A stretch of 64,000 nucleotides of DNA from Prevotella amnii DSM 23384 = JCM 14753 (GTDB lineage: Bacteria; Bacteroidota; Bacteroidia; Bacteroidales; Bacteroidaceae): assembly GCF_000378745.1 (NCBI RefSeq), contig NZ_KB905275.1:1-64000 (forward strand), written 5' to 3'. The notes beneath the pieces are model-generated. The model had not been told where the DNA came from. It did no database searches and saw only the letters and a list, made by a program, of their open reading frames with translations. Position 1 is the stretch's first letter, and every line of letters starts with the position of its first letter. Positions 34,800-43,633 of this stretch are shown piece after piece. The translations under genes were made by a program, and so were the position numbers.

Positions 34800-36368
34800 T
34801 TAAAACTCACTGGTAAAATGGAACTTGATATGTTCAAAGTCTTGCTGTGCCATGCTAAGAACATAGCCGGAGTCTGCTAAGAAGACATCTCGTCCCTCTG
34901 TATCTTTTGCCATGTATTGATATTTGCGCTTTTTGAAGTTTTCAAGTTCTTTTTCATCGTCAGCTTCTACCCAACATGCTTTATATAGGTGGACAGGCTC
35001 CCAACGACATTTTGCGTTATATTCGTGTTCTAAGCGGTATTGTATGACTTCAAACTGTAGCTGACCCACTGTGCCTATGATGCGACGGTTGTTAAACTGG
35101 TTAACAAACAGCTGTGCCACACCCTCATTCATAAGCTGCTCAATGCCTTTTAAGAACTGTTTAGACTTCATAGGGTCGTCGTTTTCTATGTATTTGAAAA
35201 GCTCAGGAGAGAAGCTTGGTAAGCCTTTAAAATGTATGTGTTCGCCTTCTGTGAGCGTATCGCCAATTTTAAACACTCCACCATTATCGGGCAAGCCTAC
35301 AATATCTCCGGGATAAGCCTCTTCTACTGTGTTTTTACGTTGTGCCATAAACTGTGTTGGTGAAGAGAAGCGCATAGTCTTATTATTGCGGACATGTAGG
35401 TAAGGCTGATTTCGTTGAAACTTACCAGAGCATACTTTACAAAAAGCTATGCAAGAACGGTGGTTAGGGTCAATATTGGCAGTTATCTTAAATATGAAAC
35501 CAGTAAACCGCTCTTCTTTAGGGTCTACCATTCTTTCTTCGGCTTTAACAGGTCGTGGGCTTGGAGCTATCTCTACAAAGCAGTTAAGCAACTCTTGTAC
35601 ACCAAAATTGTTTAGTGCAGAGCCAAAAAACACAGGTGCTACTTCTGCTTTACGATAGCTTTCTTTTTCAAACAGAGGGTATACTCCTTCTACAAGTACT
35701 AACTCTTCACGTAGCTTTTCTGCAAAATCGGCTCCCACCTGCGAGTCGAGCTCTTCAGAATTGATGTCCACTTCCACTTTTTGTGTAACACGTTGTTTGT
35801 TAGGGGTGAAGAGATTAAGCTGCTTTTCGTAGATGTTATATACTCCTTTAAATCGTTGTCCTTGTCCTATGGGCCATGACAGTGGGCGCACTTTAATGTT
35901 TAGTTCTTGTTCTAACTCGTCAAGGATATCGAAAGGATCGCGCCCCTCACGATCCATTTTGTTAATGAATATTATAACGGGAGTGTTGCGCATACGGCAT
36001 ACTTCCATGAGCTTTCGTGTTTGTGTTTCTACACCTTTTGCAGCATCGACAACGATAATGGCAGAGTCGACAGCGGTGAGAGTACGATAAGTGTCTTCAG
36101 CAAAATCTTGGTGACCGGGGGTATCAAGTATGTTTACTTTATAGTTGTTATAATCGAACTCCATTACAGATGTCGACACAGAGATGCCACGTTGTTTTTC
36201 TATATCCATCCAGTCCGATGTAGCACTCTTCCTTATTTTATTACTTTTAACAGCTCCTGCTACTTGTATTTGTCCTCCAAAGAGTAAAAACTTTTCAGTA
36301 AGTGTGGTCTTTCCAGCATCAGGGTGAGAAATAATAGCAAAAGTGCGCCTACGTTGTATTTCGTTCAT
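34800..36368 (-). CDS. prfC: Peptide chain release factor 3
   Basis: This 522-residue translational GTPase recycles RF1/RF2 from the ribosome after peptide release. G1 is [12 protein letters not shown], the switch region is [13 protein letters not shown]3 is [14 protein letters not shown] and G4 is [11 protein letters not shown]. Domain II follows, and a C-terminal RF3 domain contains [15 protein letters not shown]. Length matches the family (about 525). The start ATG at 36368 gives the standard [16 protein letters not shown] opening. It is the last of four minus-strand genes (LysE-type, DUF4924, rfbD, prfC). The gap of about 100 bases from rfbD leaves room for its own promoter. Confidence 0.96.
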   Translation of the reverse strand: MNEIQRRRTFAIISHPDAGKTTLTEKFLLFGGQIQVAGAVKSNKIRKSATSDWMDIEKQRGISVSTSVMEFDYNNYKVNILDTPGHQDFAEDTYRTLTAVDSAIIVVDAAKGVETQTRKLMEVCRMRNTPVIIFINKMDREGRDPFDILDELEQELNIKVRPLSWPIGQGQRFKGVYNIYEKQLNLFTPNKQRVTQKVEVDINSEELDSQVGADFAEKLREELVLVEGVYPLFEKESYRKAEVAPVFFGSALNNFGVQELLNCFVEIAPSPRPVKAEERMVDPKEERFTGFIFKITANIDPNHRSCIAFCKVCSGKFQRNQPYLHVRNNKTMRFSSPTQFMAQRKNTVEEAYPGDIVGLPDNGGVFKIGDTLTEGEHIHFKGLPSFSPELFKYIENDDPMKSKQFLKGIEQLMNEGVAQLFVNQFNNRRIIGTVGQLQFEVIQYRLEHEYNAKCRWEPVHLYKACWVEADDEKELENFKKRKYQYMAKDTEGRDVFLADSGYVLSMAQQDFEHIKFHFTSEF

Positions 36369-36470
36369 ATTGTTATCTAATATGTTCTTATAGTTTTTAT
36401 ATATATGTTTTATATTATATATCTTGTATTCTTTGTGGCAAGTTTATATGCCTTATAGCAAGAATAAATG

Positions 36471-37340
36471 TTATAATTCTGAGATACATTTTTTAAGTGA
36501 GCTAACCCAGTATGGTATCTTTAAGCCAAATGTATCTTTTATTTTTGTTTTATCCAGTACAGAATAAGCAGGGCGTTTTACATTAGAGGGAAACTCATTG
36601 CTATGGCATGGAAGTATTTCACAAGCAGTATTACCCGAGAGCTCGGCTATTTTTATGGCAAAGTCGTACCAGCTGCAAACACCTTCATTAGAATAGTTGT
36701 ATATTCCTGTATGGTTTTCATAGAGTCTATGTTCTATGATATTAAAAATAGCTTCAGCCAAATCGCCTGCATAGGTAGGTGTGCCACATTGGTCGAACAC
36801 TACTTTTATTTGTGGTTTATTAGCTGTAAGATTAATCATAGTCTTTACAAAGTTATGTCCAAACTTGCTGTAAAGCCATGCTGTACGTATGATGATATGT
36901 TTTACCTTAGTGAGTTTTATTTTTTCTTCCCCATGCAGCTTAGTGAGCCCATATACTCCTGTTGGCGTACCTTCTTGGTTCTCGAGGCATGGAGTGTTGT
37001 AAGGGTCGGCACCAAAAACATAGTCGGTACTTATATGTATGAGTAGCCCCTCTACCTCTTTCATAGCTTTAGCAAGGTTTTCAGGGGCAGTGGCGTTGAG
37101 TGCTTCTACTATGGGTCCTGCAGTTTCGGCAGAATCTACATTAGTCCATGCAGCACAATTTATTATGCACCTTATGTCTTTTTCTTTTACTATTTTACGG
37201 ATAGCATCAATATTTGTAATATCCAGATGGGTGTAACCTTCACATATATCAGTAAAGATATAGCTGTCTTTACTTTTTTTAGATATTAATTGTATTTCGT
37301 TACCAAGCTGTCCATTAGCTCCTGTTACAAGAATATTCAT
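36471..37340 (-). CDS. rfbD: dTDP-4-dehydrorhamnose reductase
   Basis: This NADPH-dependent short-chain reductase makes dTDP-L-rhamnose, the last step of the pathway. It has a Rossmann motif ILVTGANGQLGNE at the N-terminus, ISTDYVFGADPYNTPCLE (catalytic Thr region) and GVYGLTKLHGEE (the YxxxK motif reads YGLTK). A dyad-domain block for sugar binding follows near residue 200. I start it at ATG 37340 (MNILVTGANG, 290 residues). An upstream ATG at 37370 would overlap the preceding gene by 17 bases and adds ten residues not typical of the family. The companion genes rfbA, rfbB and rfbC are not in the window. Rhamnose could be the donor for the GT2 gene at 12821, which is inference. Confidence 0.92.
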   Translation of the reverse strand: MNILVTGANGQLGNEIQLISKKSKDSYIFTDICEGYTHLDITNIDAIRKIVKEKDIRCIINCAAWTNVDSAETAGPIVEALNATAPENLAKAMKEVEGLLIHISTDYVFGADPYNTPCLENQEGTPTGVYGLTKLHGEEKIKLTKVKHIIIRTAWLYSKFGHNFVKTMINLTANKPQIKVVFDQCGTPTYAGDLAEAIFNIIEHRLYENHTGIYNYSNEGVCSWYDFAIKIAELSGNTACEILPCHSNEFPSNVKRPAYSVLDKTKIKDTFGLKIPYWVSSLKKCISEL

Positions 37341-37353
37341 GTTGTGTGTGTTT

Positions 37354-37965
37354 TTAGTTTTGCTGACCAAAGTCTATTCCTTCTGTTTTGTCTTTTATAT
37401 AATAGTCGGATAACATTCCTATGAAAGTAGTTATCTCTTTAAGTGCAATATTAGTTTCTGAGGTAATTTCCTTTTTTTGCAAACGAAGCATCATCACGCC
37501 ATATAATAGGTCAAAGCATGTTTCTATTTCGCTATGAGATAAAGTAGCAGCAATTGGTTTTAGGTTTTCATCACCTTTGCGTGCCATAGTGTCGGCTACT
37601 CTCTTTGTTTTTCCTCTGAGCTCTACAATAAAGGGCAATACGCGATAATATTCTGCTGAATAGAAAGGAAATTTAGAAGAGTGTAATAGCTCAGAGTGAA
37701 GTTCTGTGAGTGCCTGCATAACAACTTTGTTTATTTGTAAGTGTCCAGACTTTGTGCAGCCTTCTTGCTTCATCATGCGCACTAAATTGCCAAACCAGTC
37801 TTCCTCATCTTCTTTTTGCTCTTCTGTATAGTTAAAGCTTTCTATATATTCTTTACGGATGCGTGTGAGAGAGCAGTCGTATGCTCGTATAACATCTTCT
37901 ATTTGCCACATATATAGCAAATACTCTGCAATGCTTTTTTTACGTAATTGTTTAGCAACAAACAT
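37354..37965 (-). CDS. DUF4924 family protein
   Basis: The 203-residue soluble, mostly helical protein has no signal or membrane segment. The start MFVAKQLRKKSIAEYLLYMWQIEDVIRAY and the internal WFGNLVRMMKQEGCTKSGHLQI fit the Bacteroidetes-specific DUF4924 family. The charged N-terminal helix and repeated amphipathic helices suggest a protein-protein or nucleic-acid contact, but nothing is known. It lies between the LysE-type gene and rfbD, with 13 bases to the rfbD start, so it is co-transcribed with both. To my knowledge this gene order is conserved in Bacteroidales. Confidence 0.8.
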   Translation of the reverse strand: MFVAKQLRKKSIAEYLLYMWQIEDVIRAYDCSLTRIRKEYIESFNYTEEQKEDEEDWFGNLVRMMKQEGCTKSGHLQINKVVMQALTELHSELLHSSKFPFYSAEYYRVLPFIVELRGKTKRVADTMARKGDENLKPIAATLSHSEIETCFDLLYGVMMLRLQKKEITSETNIALKEITTFIGMLSDYYIKDKTEGIDFGQQN

Positions 37966-37993
37966 AATTTATTTTGCTTTGAAAGTGTAGTTT

Positions 37994-38668
37994 TTAATAA
38001 AAGGAAGGAAGATGATATAGATTGAATATTATTCCAAACAATATAATTAAAGAGAATAATATAACTATAGCTCCAATAATCTTGTTTATTATGATAATTC
38101 CTTTTTTGTTAAACTTTCCTTTAATTTTACTAATAATCCATGTAAGACCATACCACCACATCATAGCCCCTATGGGTATGGCTATAAAACCTGCTATCAT
38201 CTCAAAAGTGTGTGCAGGCTGTATAAAGGCAAATTGTGCAAAGGTGGCCATGAAAAGAAATATAATAAGTGGATTAGAAAAGGTTACAGCAAAGGCTGTT
38301 AAGCCGTTATGAATAATACTTCCTTTACTTTTGCCAGACTTGTGCATGTTCTTAGTAGGGTCTGAAATGAAGCAATAAATGCCAAATAAGAGCAGCAGTA
38401 TGCTGCCTACCATCTGTAATATGAATTGGTACGAGGGATTAGATAAAGGTTTCATTATAAAGCTCATGCCAAAACCTACTATGAGCGCGTATATAACATC
38501 GCTTAGGGTAGCTCCTAAGCCTGTAATAAAGCCATACCAACGCCCTTTGTTAAGTGTACGCTGTATACAAAGTATACCTACCGGCCCCATAGGAGCTGAG
38601 GCTATAATGCCTATAAGAAGACCTTTAAAAATAAAATCTAATATATCTAACTGAATAGGAAAATCCAT
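37994..38668 (-). CDS. LysE-family amino acid exporter
   Basis: The 224-residue inner-membrane protein has six hydrophobic segments and the LysE/RhtB hallmark ASAPMGPVGILCIQRTLNKGRWYGFITGLGA near its N-terminus. A second conserved spot is FSNPLIIFLFMATFA near residue 130. It should export amino acids or related small molecules. I use the ATG at 38668 (MDFPIQLDILDFIFKG). The longer frame starting at 38731 adds 21 residues that are not family-like and lies in the upstream region. It is the first gene of the minus-strand set that ends with prfC. Confidence 0.85.
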   Translation of the reverse strand: MDFPIQLDILDFIFKGLLIGIIASAPMGPVGILCIQRTLNKGRWYGFITGLGATLSDVIYALIVGFGMSFIMKPLSNPSYQFILQMVGSILLLLFGIYCFISDPTKNMHKSGKSKGSIIHNGLTAFAVTFSNPLIIFLFMATFAQFAFIQPAHTFEMIAGFIAIPIGAMMWWYGLTWIISKIKGKFNKKGIIIINKIIGAIVILFSLIILFGIIFNLYHLPSFY

Positions 38669-38760
38669 TATTGTTATTATAATTGAACTGCAAAATTGCG
38701 AAAAATATGTGAGATAGGCAAAAATAAGCATTAAAAGTTTGTAGACTTAGGCTTTTTTTC

Positions 38761-38768
38761 TACCTTTG
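38761..38768 (+). promoter_or_regulatory. -7 promoter element of the ROK kinase gene
   Basis: tacctttg is a perfect TAnnTTTG box 36 bases before the ATG at 38804. It lies in the short divergent region shared with the LysE-type gene. Confidence 0.65.
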
Positions 38769-38803
38769 CGAAAAGATTTTTTTGAACTAAAAACTACAGC
38801 AAT

Positions 38804-39781
38804 ATGGAAATGCAAGAACAAAAACCTTTTGTAATAGGGTTAGATTTAGGCGGTACTAATGCCGTTTTTGGTATTGTTGATCAGCGTGGTCATGTGTTAG
38901 CTACCAATTCTATCAAGACTCAGGCATATAAGACAGTAAACGATTTTGTTGACGCTGGTATAGAAGCTCTAAAGCCTATTATAGCAAAGGTGGGAGGTAT
39001 AGACAGCATCAAAGCTATGGGAATAGGTGCTCCTAATGGTAATTTTTATCGTGGTACAATAGAGTTTGCACCTAATTTGTCATGGGGTCATACAGGAATA
39101 GTTCCTTTAGCAGATATGTTTGCTAAACGGCTGAATATTAAGGTAGGCTTAACTAACGATGCTAACGCTGCGGCTATTGGTGAGATGCAGTACGGAGTGG
39201 CTCGTGGTATGAAGAATTTTATTATGATTACTCTTGGAACAGGGGTAGGCTCTGGTATTGTTGTTGATGGCAAGATAGTATATGGTTCTGATGGTTTTGC
39301 GGGCGAATTAGGTCATGTTATCATGGTGCGCGGGAAGGAAGGCCGTAGCTGTGGTTGTGGTCGTTTGGGCTGTTTAGAGGCTTATTGTTCGGCTACAGGT
39401 GTGGCACGTACAGCTCGTGAGTTTTTAAAGAAGTCGGAAGAATATTCTCTCTTACGTGAGATGAATCCTGAAGACATTACTTCTCTTGATGTTTCTATTG
39501 CAGCAGGTAAGGGCGATAAGATAGCTCTTGAGGTATATTCTTTTACGGGTAAGATGCTTGGTGAGGCTTGTGCTGACTTTGCTAACTTCTCTTCTCCAGA
39601 AGCATTCATCTTCTTTGGTGGGTTAACAAAAGCTGGCGATCTTATTATGAAGCCTATAGTAGATACTTATAGAAAGAGTGCTTTGCTTATCTTTAGAGAT
39701 AAGCCAAAGTTTTTAGTAAGCTCACTTGATGACGCTGCAGCAGCTGTATTAGGTGCTTCTGCTATAGGTTGGGAGCTTTAA
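38804..39781 (+). CDS. ROK-family sugar kinase (glucokinase-like)
   Basis: This 325-residue sugar kinase is probably a glucokinase. The phosphate-binding motif is GLDLGGTNAVFG (D14, GGT 16-18). The catalytic and sugar-binding segment is LTNDANAAAIGEMQYG, and the zinc site uses H171 in GHVIM with C183, C185 and C190 in SCGCGRLGCLEAY, which is the ROK signature. No helix-turn-helix domain precedes it, so it is an enzyme rather than a repressor. It is a single gene between its own promoter and a terminator. It could phosphorylate glucose released by the GH13 enzyme at 27845. Confidence 0.92.
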   Translation: MEMQEQKPFVIGLDLGGTNAVFGIVDQRGHVLATNSIKTQAYKTVNDFVDAGIEALKPIIAKVGGIDSIKAMGIGAPNGNFYRGTIEFAPNLSWGHTGIVPLADMFAKRLNIKVGLTNDANAAAIGEMQYGVARGMKNFIMITLGTGVGSGIVVDGKIVYGSDGFAGELGHVIMVRGKEGRSCGCGRLGCLEAYCSATGVARTAREFLKKSEEYSLLREMNPEDITSLDVSIAAGKGDKIALEVYSFTGKMLGEACADFANFSSPEAFIFFGGLTKAGDLIMKPIVDTYRKSALLIFRDKPKFLVSSLDDAAAAVLGASAIGWEL

Positions 39782-39834
39782 GAAATTTGTTTATTTTCAT
39801 TCATAGTAAGCCTCTTTGATGAGAGGTATATTTT

Positions 39835-39884
39835 TAAAAGCGAAAAGTATATACTTATAAAAGTATTTTCTTTTCGCTTTTTTT
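39835..39884 (+). terminator. Rho-independent terminator behind the ROK kinase
   Basis: Stem AAAAGCGAAAAG (39836-39847) with CTTTTCGCTTTT (39870-39881), an AT-rich inner extension, then a T run. The same GCTCTTTCG phrase repeats twice just downstream. Confidence 0.8.
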
Positions 39885-39922
39885 ATTTTGCTCTTTCGTT
39901 TTGCTCTTTCGCTTTTTTATTT

Positions 39923-39930
39923 TATCTTTG
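39923..39930 (+). promoter_or_regulatory. -7 promoter element of tsaC
   Basis: tatctttg is a perfect TAnnTTTG box 23 bases before the ATG I use for tsaC (39954). Its position rules out the upstream start at 39888. Confidence 0.65.
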
Positions 39931-39953
39931 CGTGTATTTATATTTTTAAGAGT

Positions 39954-40523
39954 ATGAAAAGAGAAGATGATATAAAGAAAGCAATAGAAGTAATGCGAAA
40001 AGGTGGCATAATCCTTTATCCTACTGACACTGTTTGGGGTATCGGTTGTGATGCTACTAATGCTGATGCAGTGGCAAAGGTTTATAAATTAAAACGTAGA
40101 GACGATTCGAAAGCTCTGATTTGTCTTGTCGATTCGGAAGATCGTTTGCAAAGATATGTAAGAAATGTTCCTCAGGTGGCATGGCAACTTTTAGAAGCTG
40201 TTACAAAGCCTACAACACTTATACTTGATAATGCAGTCAATTTAGCATCTAACCTTATAGCTGAAGATGGATCTATAGGTATGCGTATTACTAACGAGCC
40301 TTTCTCAAAAGAGCTTTGTTACCGTTTTCAGAAAGCCATAGTAAGTACTTCTGCAAATATTAGTGGTGAGCCAGCAGCGCAAAATTATCGTGATATTTCA
40401 CAAGAGGTATTAAATGGAGTAGATTACGTTTGTTTTGCACGTCGTCAGGAACATGAGCCCCACACACCTTCAAGTATTATAAAATTGAGTAAAGATGGTA
40501 CTGTAAATATCATTCGTAAGTAA
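39954..40523 (+). CDS. tsaC: L-threonylcarbamoyladenylate synthase (Sua5/YrdC family)
   Basis: The enzyme makes threonylcarbamoyl-AMP from threonine, bicarbonate and ATP, the first step of t6A37 tRNA modification. Family blocks are MRKGGIILYPTDTVWGIGCDA, KVYKLKRRDDSKAL (positively charged groove), TKPTTLIL, GSIGMRI and VSTSANISGEPAAQNY. It has 189 residues from ATG 39954 (MKREDD); the longer frame from 39888 adds a hydrophobic tail that overlaps the promoter box. No C-terminal Sua5 domain is present, so it is the short TsaC/YrdC form. It is followed 21 bases later by the ClC gene and then fmt, forming a translation-related operon. The t6A product is the substrate of MtaB (13876). Confidence 0.92.
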   Translation: MKREDDIKKAIEVMRKGGIILYPTDTVWGIGCDATNADAVAKVYKLKRRDDSKALICLVDSEDRLQRYVRNVPQVAWQLLEAVTKPTTLILDNAVNLASNLIAEDGSIGMRITNEPFSKELCYRFQKAIVSTSANISGEPAAQNYRDISQEVLNGVDYVCFARRQEHEPHTPSSIIKLSKDGTVNIIRK

Positions 40524-40544
40524 AACATAAACTTCCACATCCAA

Positions 40545-42359
40545 ATGGATATTTTGGAAAATAGTAGTACTTCAAAGCATTTAGGCATAATAGAACGTTT
40601 TGATAAATGGCGGTCAGACTTTATCTCTGATAAGCAGTTTGTATATATTCTTGCGTTTTGTGTAGGCTTTTTAGCTTCTGTGGCAGCATACGTTCTGCAC
40701 ACGATGATACGTGAAATAGAAGCTCTTCTTACTTCAGGTTTTAAGATTACCAATGTTAACTGGCTTTATTTACTTTATCCGGTTATAGGTATATGGCTTA
40801 CTTCTTTGTTTATAAAATATGTGGTTAGAGATAGCATTTCTCATGGTATTACGAGAGTGCTTTATGCTTTAGCTACTAATAAATCGAAGATAAAAGGTCA
40901 TAATACATGGTCTTCTATAGTAGCATCTGCAATAACAATAGGGTTTGGAGGGTCTGTAGGAACAGAAGCTCCTATTGTTCTTACAGGTTCAGCTATAGGT
41001 AGTAACTTGGGAAAGTTATTTAAGTTAGAAGATAGAACCTTAATGCTGCTTGTTGGCTGTGGTGGTGCAGCTGCCGTTTCAGGCATATTTAAAGCTCCTA
41101 TAGCAGGTCTTGTTTTTACGCTTGAAATACTTATGGTAGATCTTACAATGGCTTCGCTATTACCAATATTGATAGCTACTGTAACGGCTACATGCTTTTC
41201 TTATCTTTTTACAGGAACTTCTCCTATGTATGCCTTTCATGTAGATTATGAATGGCAGCTTAACCGCATTCCTGCAACAATACTATTTGGTGTTTTTTGT
41301 GGCTTTTTATCGCTTTATTTTATACGCGTGATGACATGGTGTGAAAACTGTTTTGGCAAGCTTTCTAAATATCCTTATACCAAGCTCCTTGTTGGTGCTT
41401 TGATGTTGTCGTCTTTAATATTCTTATTTCCATCTCTTTATGGTGAGGGATATAACTGTTTGCGTGTGTTTATAGAAGGTAAGACTATAGAAGAGTGGCA
41501 AACTGTTATGCGAGGGTCTTTGTTTTCAGGCCATTCGCAGCTATTAGTATTGTATGTAGGGTTAGTTATGATGACAAAAGTGTTTGCCACAAGTGCTACT
41601 AATGGTTCGGGAGGCTGTGGAGGAACGTTTGCTCCTACACTTTTCATAGGTGGTTTTGCAGGATTTTTCTTTTCTCGTATATGGAATATGCAATTGATAG
41701 GTTTGTATGTCCCTGAAAAGAATTTTGCTCTCTATGGCATGGCAGCCTTAATGTCGGGGGTGATGCATGCTCCGCTAACTGGTATTTTTTTGATAGCTGA
41801 GCTAACTGGTGGCTACCAGCTTTTTATACCATTACTAATAGTAAGCATTAGTTCTTACCTAACTATAAACCTATTTGAGCATCATAGTATTTATGCTATG
41901 CGTTTAGCAAGGCAAGGTAAGCTGCTTACCCATCATACCGATCGTTCAGTGCTGACACTTATGACAATGGATAAGATGTTAGACCGTAGCTATACCCCTG
42001 TTCACCCAGACATGGATATGGGTAAGCTAATACAAGTTATAAGTGGTAGCTATACCGATTATGTCCCAGTATTAAATGATAGTGGGGTGTTAGTAGGGGA
42101 AATAGATATAGTAAAGATACGTCATGTATTGTTTCGTACAGAGCTATACCATCGTTTTATAGTAAGCCAACTGATGACACCGCCTTTAGCTACGCTTGGC
42201 GTAAACGATCCTATGAAAGATGTAATGAAAGTGTTTGAAAAAACAGGTGCCATCGCCCTGCCGGTGGTAGATGTAAATAATTGCTTGGTAGGCTATATAT
42301 CGCGAGTAAAACTCTTTGATAATTATCGTAAGCTTGTGGCTGATTATAGTACAGAATAG
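40545..42359 (+). CDS. ClC-family chloride channel/transporter with C-terminal CBS pair
   Basis: This 604-residue polytopic membrane protein has ClC selectivity-filter motifs. They are FGGSVGTEAPIVLTG (the GSxGxE/P site; the E is the likely external gate), GIFKAPIAGLVF, GSGGCGGTFAPTLFIGG and MSGVMHAPLTGIFLIAEL. From about residue 460 two CBS domains follow (MDKMLDRSYTPVHPDMDMGKL and MTPPLATLGVNDPMKDVMKVF), which usually bind adenine nucleotides and regulate gating. It probably exchanges chloride for protons. It lies between tsaC and fmt on one strand. The operon link to tRNA biology is conserved in related genomes as far as I recall, though the reason is unclear. Confidence 0.92.
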   Translation: MDILENSSTSKHLGIIERFDKWRSDFISDKQFVYILAFCVGFLASVAAYVLHTMIREIEALLTSGFKITNVNWLYLLYPVIGIWLTSLFIKYVVRDSISHGITRVLYALATNKSKIKGHNTWSSIVASAITIGFGGSVGTEAPIVLTGSAIGSNLGKLFKLEDRTLMLLVGCGGAAAVSGIFKAPIAGLVFTLEILMVDLTMASLLPILIATVTATCFSYLFTGTSPMYAFHVDYEWQLNRIPATILFGVFCGFLSLYFIRVMTWCENCFGKLSKYPYTKLLVGALMLSSLIFLFPSLYGEGYNCLRVFIEGKTIEEWQTVMRGSLFSGHSQLLVLYVGLVMMTKVFATSATNGSGGCGGTFAPTLFIGGFAGFFFSRIWNMQLIGLYVPEKNFALYGMAALMSGVMHAPLTGIFLIAELTGGYQLFIPLLIVSISSYLTINLFEHHSIYAMRLARQGKLLTHHTDRSVLTLMTMDKMLDRSYTPVHPDMDMGKLIQVISGSYTDYVPVLNDSGVLVGEIDIVKIRHVLFRTELYHRFIVSQLMTPPLATLGVNDPMKDVMKVFEKTGAIALPVVDVNNCLVGYISRVKLFDNYRKLVADYSTE

Positions 42360-42404
42360 TAAGAAAGAAACTGTTATTTAACAATTTTATTAATATAGAC
42401 ATTG

Positions 42405-43427
42405 ATGAGAAAAGAAGATCTTCGTATTGTTTTTATGGGTACTCCAGAGTTTGCTGTAGAGTCGTTGAAATCATTGGTAGAAAACAATTTTAATGTTGTA
42501 GCAGTGGTAACACAGCCAGACAAACCTGTAGGTAGGCATCAGGAACATTTACAGTCTTCACCTGTAAAACAATATGCCTTAGCTCATAATTTGCCAGTAT
42601 TGCAGGCAGAAAAGCTAAAAGAAGAGCAGTTTCTTTCTACGTTAAGAGCTTATAAAGCCGATATACAAATAGTAGTAGCATTCAGAATGTTACCAGAGGT
42701 AGTATGGGCTATGCCTCGTTTGGGTACGTTTAATGTTCATGCTGCTCTTTTACCACAATATCGTGGAGCAGCACCGATAAATTGGGCAATTATAAATGGA
42801 GAGAAAAAGACAGGTGTTACTACGTTTTTTTTAGATAAGAATATAGATACAGGTAGAATGATACTTCAGCGTGAGTTTCCTATACCTGATGAGGCTGATG
42901 TAGAATATGTTTATAATGGGTTAATGCGTTTGGGGGCAGAAATAGCAATAGACACGGTTAGTTATATTTTAAAACAACTTCCAGATAACTGTTTGGAAGG
43001 TATAAACTTTTCTAAAGTACTTGATAAGATAAGTACTCCTCAGGTTAATGAAGAATCTCTTCATAAAGCTCCAAAAATATTTAAGGAAACATGTCGTATT
43101 TGTTGGAATGCAGAAGCAAAGAAGATTTATGATTTTGTGCGTGGTTTAAGTCCATATCCGGGTACATGGACTACGATGCTATTACTTGATGATACTCTTA
43201 AAACATCTAAGAATAATATTGTTTTAAAGGTGTTTAAAACGTCAAAGACAATGCGTATAGCAGAGTCCGAGCCAGGTACCTTGTTAGTAGAGAAGGGCCA
43301 TTTGTATGTAAATACTACCGATTATCTTTTAGAACTGCTTGATATGCAGCTACCAGGCAAAAAGCGCATGGATGTAAAATCGTTTTTAAATGGTTTTAAG
43401 ATGATAGATCACTACAAGTTAGAGTAA
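42405..43427 (+). CDS. fmt: Methionyl-tRNA formyltransferase
   Basis: The enzyme formylates initiator Met-tRNA with 10-formyl-THF. N-terminal motif: IVFMGTPEFAVESL. The catalytic triad is N110, H112 and D148, in TFNVHAALLPQYRGAAPINW and DKNIDTGRM. The C-terminal OB-like domain has VRGLSPYPGTWT. I use the ATG at 42405 (340 residues); a TTG directly before it is not needed. It is the third gene of the tsaC-clc-fmt unit and ends about 95 bases before a terminator hairpin. Confidence 0.95.
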   Translation: MRKEDLRIVFMGTPEFAVESLKSLVENNFNVVAVVTQPDKPVGRHQEHLQSSPVKQYALAHNLPVLQAEKLKEEQFLSTLRAYKADIQIVVAFRMLPEVVWAMPRLGTFNVHAALLPQYRGAAPINWAIINGEKKTGVTTFFLDKNIDTGRMILQREFPIPDEADVEYVYNGLMRLGAEIAIDTVSYILKQLPDNCLEGINFSKVLDKISTPQVNEESLHKAPKIFKETCRICWNAEAKKIYDFVRGLSPYPGTWTTMLLLDDTLKTSKNNIVLKVFKTSKTMRIAESEPGTLLVEKGHLYVNTTDYLLELLDMQLPGKKRMDVKSFLNGFKMIDHYKLE

Positions 43428-43522
43428 TGGCTTAAGTTATCTTTTTATTTCTCTTTTTATTTATATAAGCAATAACAATAGTTAGTATAAATAGAGTTAG
43501 ATATTTTTCTTTGTGTAATGAT

Positions 43523-43553
43523 ACCTTTATACATTAGTGTAAAGGTTGTTTTT
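43523..43553 (+). terminator. Terminator behind fmt
   Basis: A 10-bp stem with one G-T pair (43523-43532 with 43537-43546), core ACCTTTA / TAAAGGT, followed by a T5 run. The same acctttacac word recurs near 43607-43616, just before the TonB receptor gene, where it may belong to that gene's promoter. Confidence 0.65.
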
Positions 43554-43633
43554 AAAGAGGTATTTACTTATTTTTAGGTATTTCCTAAAGGTTTTTGTAT
43601 GCTTACCTTTACACCTTTAAAAAGGATTGGTAA

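Noticed and set aside
37341-37370. Longer rfbD start at 37370
   Set aside because: It overlaps the DUF4924 gene and adds ten residues before the universally placed MNILVTGANG start.
38669-38731. Longer LysE-type start at 38731
   Set aside because: The extra 21 residues are not family-like and come from the upstream region; MDFPIQ at 38668 gives the normal length.
39888-39953. Longer tsaC start at 39888
   Set aside because: The -7 promoter box at 39923-39930 lies inside it, so transcription begins downstream.
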